From assembly GCA_012729455.1 (NCBI GenBank), contig JAAYDC010000013.1, positions 30,585 through 94,584 on the forward strand: 64,000 nucleotides of DNA, given 5' to 3'. A program made the position numbers and the translations under genes. How positions within the stretch are numbered: the first letter of the stretch is position 1; every line of letters begins with the position of its first letter. The DNA comes from Chloroflexota bacterium. Its GTDB lineage: Bacteria; Chloroflexota; Anaerolineae; UBA1429. Shown piece by piece: positions 59,373-64,000 of this stretch. Below the pieces are notes generated by a model. That model saw only the letters and a list, made by a program, of their open reading frames with translations, did not search any database and had not been told where the DNA came from.

Positions 59373-61367
59373 CTATTCCTCCATGTACCACTGTTCCATG
59401 GAGTGCATCGTAACGATGCCCATCGTGTTGCTGATCCCGACGGGGACGTTGCGCATCTTCTTCGTAAAGAAGGTCGGATAGTACGAGTGCTCGACAGGCA
59501 CGAAATACCAGATATTGTCGCGATAGTTTTTCAGGATCTCCTGGTAAGCTCCCAATGACTCGGGCGAGCCCACCGGCAAGGTCACCAGCTTTGTATGGTT
59601 GGCATAAATCTCTCGCACTTCGGTGGGCGGCTCTTCGCCCGTTTCGCCGGAGGTCGCATACCACTGCTGCCATTCGCGGCCGGGGATATCAGTATAGTCG
59701 GTATAGGCATAGGGCCACAGGTCGTGAGTGCCCCATGAAGCAGTCGCCATGATCTCGTTGGCGTTCCACTTGGGTCCATAGAGGGCTGAGTCCATATTCG
59801 ATGCGGTGGTGTAGACACCGACGTTGCTCCAGTATTCCGCCACCAACTCACCGATTGGCAGCAGGTCCTCGTCACTTTGAACAATATCAAAGCGGATCTC
59901 AAAACGCTTGCCATCCGGGCCAAGGCGGAAGCCCTCGGCATCCTTTTTGTCCATGCCCATCTCGTCGAGCAGGGCGTTGGCCCTCTCGACGTTGTATTCC
60001 GGGTCGTTCAACTCGGTTGCCAGCTGGCCATATTCGCCAAAGTAGAATATGTCGAGGATCTCCTGGCGGTTGATCGCCAGGCTGAGGGCACGGCGGAAGC
60101 GTATATCTCTGACAACCTTGCGCCAGTTCTCGTCGGGGTAGGTAAAGTTCAGCCGATACGAACTGGGCAGGCGGTGCATGCGTGCCATATAAATGTTGAT
60201 CAGCCCTTTGTCTTCCTGCTCCTTCATCAGAGGCAGTTTTTTCAACGAAGAGCGCTCGCCGGGGTAGTCATACTCGCCCGTCAAGGCGCGCATCATCAGG
60301 GTTTCGCGGTCTGCCACCACCTCGGAGCGGATGCCGTCGATATAGGGCAGTTGGTTGCCCTCGGTGTCGACCTTGTAGTAGTAGGGGTTGCGCTCAAAGG
60401 TAAAGACACCGGCTTCTACCTTTTTGACCACCCAGGGCGTGAGGACGGGGTGCCCGATGCCAGCCTCGTTGGTGATATTCCAGGCCCAGCCAGTGATCTG
60501 CTTGGCGTTAAAGAGGTTAAACCACTGGTCATCAGCAATCGACTCGGCCGCCATGAGCGGCTGCAGTTCTTCGAGCGGCGTGTACTTGATATGAAATTGT
60601 TTGAGGTAGTGCGCCGGCTTGATCAGGTCCTGGTAGCCAATCCACCCACTGATCGCCACGTGAGCCGGGAAGCTGCCATAGGGCTTGTCAAAGGTGAGTT
60701 TAAAGGTAAAGTCATCCACCACCGTAAGGGTGGCGGGGTTCCCATCGGGATTATACTCGGACTTGTAGCGCGCTGGAAAGATGGGGGTGATCTCTTCATT
60801 CATCAGGACGTCTTCCCAGGCGAACTTGACGTCAGCCGTGGTGACGGGCTCGCCGTCGGACCAGCGCAGGCCTTCGCGCATGAAAAAGGTAAACTCGGTG
60901 CCCTCGTCATTGACCTCATAGCCCTTGACAACGTTGCCATGCACGCCCTTTTCGAACTCAAAGGCGGCGGGAGCCCAGAGAAGCGCCTCGTTCATGCCGA
61001 TAAAGATGTGCGGGTCTCCAGTAGCGCTTTCCTGCGAGAGGCGCATGATCCCGCCATACTTGCCGGGCTGCCAATCCAAGTCAGCTTCATTCAAAAGGAC
61101 GCCAGGTCCCACCACGTAGGGCTCGAGCGGTAAGCGCTCTTCGATGGGCGGAAGGGTGCCGGCCTTGACCATCTCTGCCAGCATGGGCGCTTCCTGGTAC
61201 TTGGCCGGTGCTGCCAGAGTGGGCTGCTGCTCGGCATCTTTGGTGGTCTCAGTAGTATCCTTGGTTGGTTCGGGCTCAGAAGCGGACGGTGCGCCGCAGG
61301 CAACCAGGGCTGCCCCAGCAGCGCCCACCAGCGACATCTGTAAGAATTGACGACGCGTGTGTTTCAT
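59373..61367 (-). CDS. ABC transporter substrate-binding protein, lipoprotein/TAT-like signal
   Basis: MKHTRRQFLQMSLVGAAGAALVACGAPS; SBP_bac_5-like body (YEVNDEGTEFTFFMREGLRWSDGEPVTTADVKFAWEDVLMNEE). Confidence 0.92.
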   Translation of the reverse strand: MKHTRRQFLQMSLVGAAGAALVACGAPSASEPEPTKDTTETTKDAEQQPTLAAPAKYQEAPMLAEMVKAGTLPPIEERLPLEPYVVGPGVLLNEADLDWQPGKYGGIMRLSQESATGDPHIFIGMNEALLWAPAAFEFEKGVHGNVVKGYEVNDEGTEFTFFMREGLRWSDGEPVTTADVKFAWEDVLMNEEITPIFPARYKSEYNPDGNPATLTVVDDFTFKLTFDKPYGSFPAHVAISGWIGYQDLIKPAHYLKQFHIKYTPLEELQPLMAAESIADDQWFNLFNAKQITGWAWNITNEAGIGHPVLTPWVVKKVEAGVFTFERNPYYYKVDTEGNQLPYIDGIRSEVVADRETLMMRALTGEYDYPGERSSLKKLPLMKEQEDKGLINIYMARMHRLPSSYRLNFTYPDENWRKVVRDIRFRRALSLAINRQEILDIFYFGEYGQLATELNDPEYNVERANALLDEMGMDKKDAEGFRLGPDGKRFEIRFDIVQSDEDLLPIGELVAEYWSNVGVYTTASNMDSALYGPKWNANEIMATASWGTHDLWPYAYTDYTDIPGREWQQWYATSGETGEEPPTEVREIYANHTKLVTLPVGSPESLGAYQEILKNYRDNIWYFVPVEHSYYPTFFTKKMRNVPVGISNTMGIVTMHSMEQWYMEE

Positions 61368-61535
61368 GATCCCTCCTTTGTGATGAACCGTTGTTGATTG
61401 GACGTTACCGCGTGACCCACTAACACGGATGCCTCAATCTATTGCATCACAATCATCTTAACGCAAGGTTAATAAATGTCAACCAAGTTGAGACATCATT
61501 CTGTTTGCCAGGAGAATGTGTCATCAGCTTAATGT

Positions 61536-61564
61536 GTATTCCCCACACGCGTGGGGATGGATTA
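61536..61564 (+). CRISPR. Solitary type I-E-like CRISPR repeat (no array visible)
   Basis: GTATTCCCCACACGCGTGGGGATGGATTA; resembles I-E repeats of form G(T/A)NTTCCCC..GGGGATGAACC; no second copy at 60-62 bp spacing. Confidence 0.6.
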
Positions 61565-62067
61565 CCAGCAGGACGCAATGGCGCTGCTGATACCCAGGTC
61601 CGATGATGAGGGAAGCAGACAGCTCCCCAGAAAACAAATGTCATCGCGAATCAAGCATAAAAAGGACCTTTTACCTGATAGCTGGAGTGATATTATCACC
61701 GAACTTCATCTTTTTATCCTCGGCATAACAACCGGGCAGTAGTTACAGATGACTCTACTATCTTGTATTATATGCTTGGTGCGGCTTGTCTTGATAGCCG
61801 TGGTTTAGTAAAGCGAGCTTCATGGTAACGTTTTATGAAAAGCTCTAGTTCACTGGAATTACGAGTTCCTTATCCTGACCGTCATGTTGCCACTTGACGT
61901 ACACACCAACTTCCAATCAATTGTTCATAGTTGGAGCACCAAGGATCTGTGCGGTAGTTGCAACAATTGTGTGATATGCTTACTTCAGACCGATATGTCT
62001 GTGTCAGACTATCACAAGTCGCTTGTTGACCTGGTCAATTGTCGCCTTTAGTGCTAGGGAGGCTTGA

Positions 62068-64000
62068 ATGGATCTGCAAAGTACAAATCTCGGACCATCT
62101 GGGGAATACTCTCTACCTTTATACAGCGGGCTTCTTAATTTTTGGGGCAAGTATGACGCTGAGACAGGCCTGTATCACCCATTACTTTATCACTTGATCG
62201 ACACAGGCCTAGTTGCAGCCACACTGCTCAGTACCAGTCGAGGCAGGCTCTGGGCTGATTCACTTGCGACCAACTTTAGGTGTACCACCGAAAGCCTGAT
62301 CTGTTGGTTGCCGTTCTGGGTTGCAGTGCATGATATTGGTAAGCTAACCAGCGCATTTCAGGGTAGCATACAAAGCCAGTCCGAGAGACTGGCAGGCCAG
62401 GGAATAACAGCACTGCCTTATCCTGTTCAAGCCGCATATCACAGCACCTATTCTTCCAGTATCCTGAAAGAATATGCCCAAAAAACACTCTCAATAGACC
62501 TGGCAACCGTTGTCTTGACAGCTCTGGGCGGACATCATGGCGTATATCCGACCGCTCAGCAGCGACGACAGGCGGATAGTCACCTGCGGGAGTTCGAATC
62601 AGAGTACTGGCAAACGAAGCAGGAAACATGCCTCCAATGTGTGGCTGATATACTCCCTGCCGTGAGCTGGCCAGAGGCACAGGTCAACAATGTATCTACT
62701 GCTATTGCCTCGCTAACTGGGTTGGTCATTCTATGTGATTGGTTAGCGTCCAACGAGATTGACTACCCCATGCAGCCCACCATGAATATCACAGACTATG
62801 TAAAACACTCTCGTATGGTTGCAGAGCAAGTGGTGGAGAAACGCGGGTTTGACCTTCCACCTCAGAGTACCAGCCCGACTTTGTTTGGTGATTTGTTCTA
62901 CGAATACGATCCTCGTCCTCTTCAGCAGGCGATCGACCATATTCCTGATAACATGCTATGCCATGCATGCTTGACTATCATCGAAGCTCCAACTGGTGAA
63001 GGTAAAACGGAAGCCGCTCTGGCATTGGCACATCGGATTGCCCAGCACACAGGTAGTGATGCTTTCTACTATGCGCTGCCTACGACCGCCACCAGCAACC
63101 AGATGTTTCAACGTATCGCACGCTACCTGAAGGACACACTTGGTCTCGATACGAGCGTCAAGCTCGTGCATGGACAATCTTTTATGACCGAGAGCGCACT
63201 CCTTACTCGGGCTCTAGGCACAGACGAGGGGCGTCTTCCAGACGATTGGTATACCCCTAAAAAACGTGCTCTATTAGCACCGTTTGGCGTCGGGACCGTC
63301 GATCAAGCTGAACTTGCTGTTCTCAATGTGCGATACGGTATTCTGCGTTTATTTGGCCTATACGGAAAGACGGTAATTATCGACGAAGTTCACGCATATG
63401 ACACCTACATGAGCACCATTATCGATCGCCTGCTCGCCTGGTTAGCCGCAGCGGGTAGCTCTGTCATTTTGCTCTCTGCGACACGGCCTCAGAGTAGGAA
63501 ACGTGAGTTAATGCTAGCCTACTCAAATCAAGCGTTCGAGTCTGACTCTAACGCGTACCCAAGTATAGCTGTCACTCAAGCTCCAGGATCGGAAAGCACG
63601 GTATTACCAGAACATTGCGTCCTCAATCCTCCTGCTACACATCCAGAGCGTATACTGCAACTCCAAAAGCTCCCGGATACCATCGACCCAGTTGCCGCAG
63701 CCGTATGGCTCGTAGATACCATTCGTGATGGTGGGTGCGTATCTTGGATTACAAACACCGTTCGTAGAGCCCAGGAGATATTCATCGAGGTAGACAAGCT
63801 AGCGCCACCTGATGTCCATCGGCTTCTGATCCATGCTCGCTACCCTCTAGATACTCGTTCGAGCCTTGAGGAGCAAGTGACTAACCGCTACGGCAAAGGA
63901 GGTGCCAGGCCCGCTAAAGGCATCGTGATCGGTACCCAGGTCCTTGAGCAGAGCTTGGATCTGGATTTCGATGTAATGGTATCTGACCTCGCGCCGATTG
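62068..64000 (+). CDS. cas3: CRISPR-associated helicase/nuclease Cas3 (type I-E-like), truncated at window end
   Basis: Open frame from ATG 62068 to window end: HD motif VAVHDIGK, GGHHG, Walker A APTGEGKTEAALALAHR, DEVHAYDTYMSTIID, LLSATRPQ, GTQVLEQSLDLDFDVMVSDLAP; absent from ORF track because no stop is inside the window. Confidence 0.92.
   Translation, partial: MDLQSTNLGPSGEYSLPLYSGLLNFWGKYDAETGLYHPLLYHLIDTGLVAATLLSTSRGRLWADSLATNFRCTTESLICWLPFWVAVHDIGKLTSAFQGSIQSQSERLAGQGITALPYPVQAAYHSTYSSSILKEYAQKTLSIDLATVVLTALGGHHGVYPTAQQRRQADSHLREFESEYWQTKQETCLQCVADILPAVSWPEAQVNNVSTAIASLTGLVILCDWLASNEIDYPMQPTMNITDYVKHSRMVAEQVVEKRGFDLPPQSTSPTLFGDLFYEYDPRPLQQAIDHIPDNMLCHACLTIIEAPTGEGKTEAALALAHRIAQHTGSDAFYYALPTTATSNQMFQRIARYLKDTLGLDTSVKLVHGQSFMTESALLTRALGTDEGRLPDDWYTPKKRALLAPFGVGTVDQAELAVLNVRYGILRLFGLYGKTVIIDEVHAYDTYMSTIIDRLLAWLAAAGSSVILLSATRPQSRKRELMLAYSNQAFESDSNAYPSIAVTQAPGSESTVLPEHCVLNPPATHPERILQLQKLPDTIDPVAAAVWLVDTIRDGGCVSWITNTVRRAQEIFIEVDKLAPPDVHRLLIHARYPLDTRSSLEEQVTNRYGKGGARPAKGIVIGTQVLEQSLDLDFDVMVSDLAPI

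Noticed and set aside
59877-61133. 418-aa plus-strand ORF opposite the substrate-binding protein
   Set aside because: Shadow ORF antisense to a clear SBP gene; high-GC codon bias creates long open antisense frames and the sequence has no recognisable domain.
61453-61644. 63-aa minus-strand ORF over the CRISPR-like repeat
   Set aside because: No RBS or family resemblance; includes the palindromic repeat translated by chance.
61855-61920. Minus-strand peptide LEVGVYVKWQHDGQDKELVIPVN ending in TAG, possibly a gene remnant
   Set aside because: Too short to support and no upstream open frame; left unannotated.
61500-62067. A complete CRISPR array upstream of cas3
   Set aside because: Only one repeat copy found; no periodic second copy by eye.

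Overview
GC-rich chromosomal segment from a bacterium. Gene content and style suggest an anaerobic Chloroflexota/Anaerolineae-like lineage, but this is inference. Most of the window (about 1-61.4 kb) is dense and ordinary: carbohydrate hydrolases, a flavodiiron protein, ftsY, prfB, aspS, a tungstate uptake and molybdenum-cofactor cluster, trmD-rplS-rnhB-gyrA, hflX, trmFO, four tRNAs, selD, cysS and two Opp-type ABC clusters. The last 2.6 kb changes to lower GC and holds one isolated type I-E-like CRISPR repeat and the 5' part of a cas3 gene cut by the window end. The best non-routine signals are: (1) selD whose active-site codon is an in-frame TGA followed by a SECIS-like hairpin, so SelD appears to be a selenoprotein; the ORF track missed its N-terminus. 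(2) prfB with the classical CTT-TGA-C programmed +1 frameshift. (3) A 6S RNA candidate antisense to the RpiR regulator, downstream of aspS. (4) A MoCo/TuCo-riboswitch-like leader in front of tupBCA. (5) A solo CRISPR repeat upstream of cas3. (6) A DUF6259-like gene broken by three frameshifts. (7) A histone-H1-like repetitive tail on GyrA. (8) A standalone NrdD C-terminal Zn-site-like miniprotein. (9) A HARE-HTH domain fused to a membrane-like segment. All family names come from reading the translations, without database searches.
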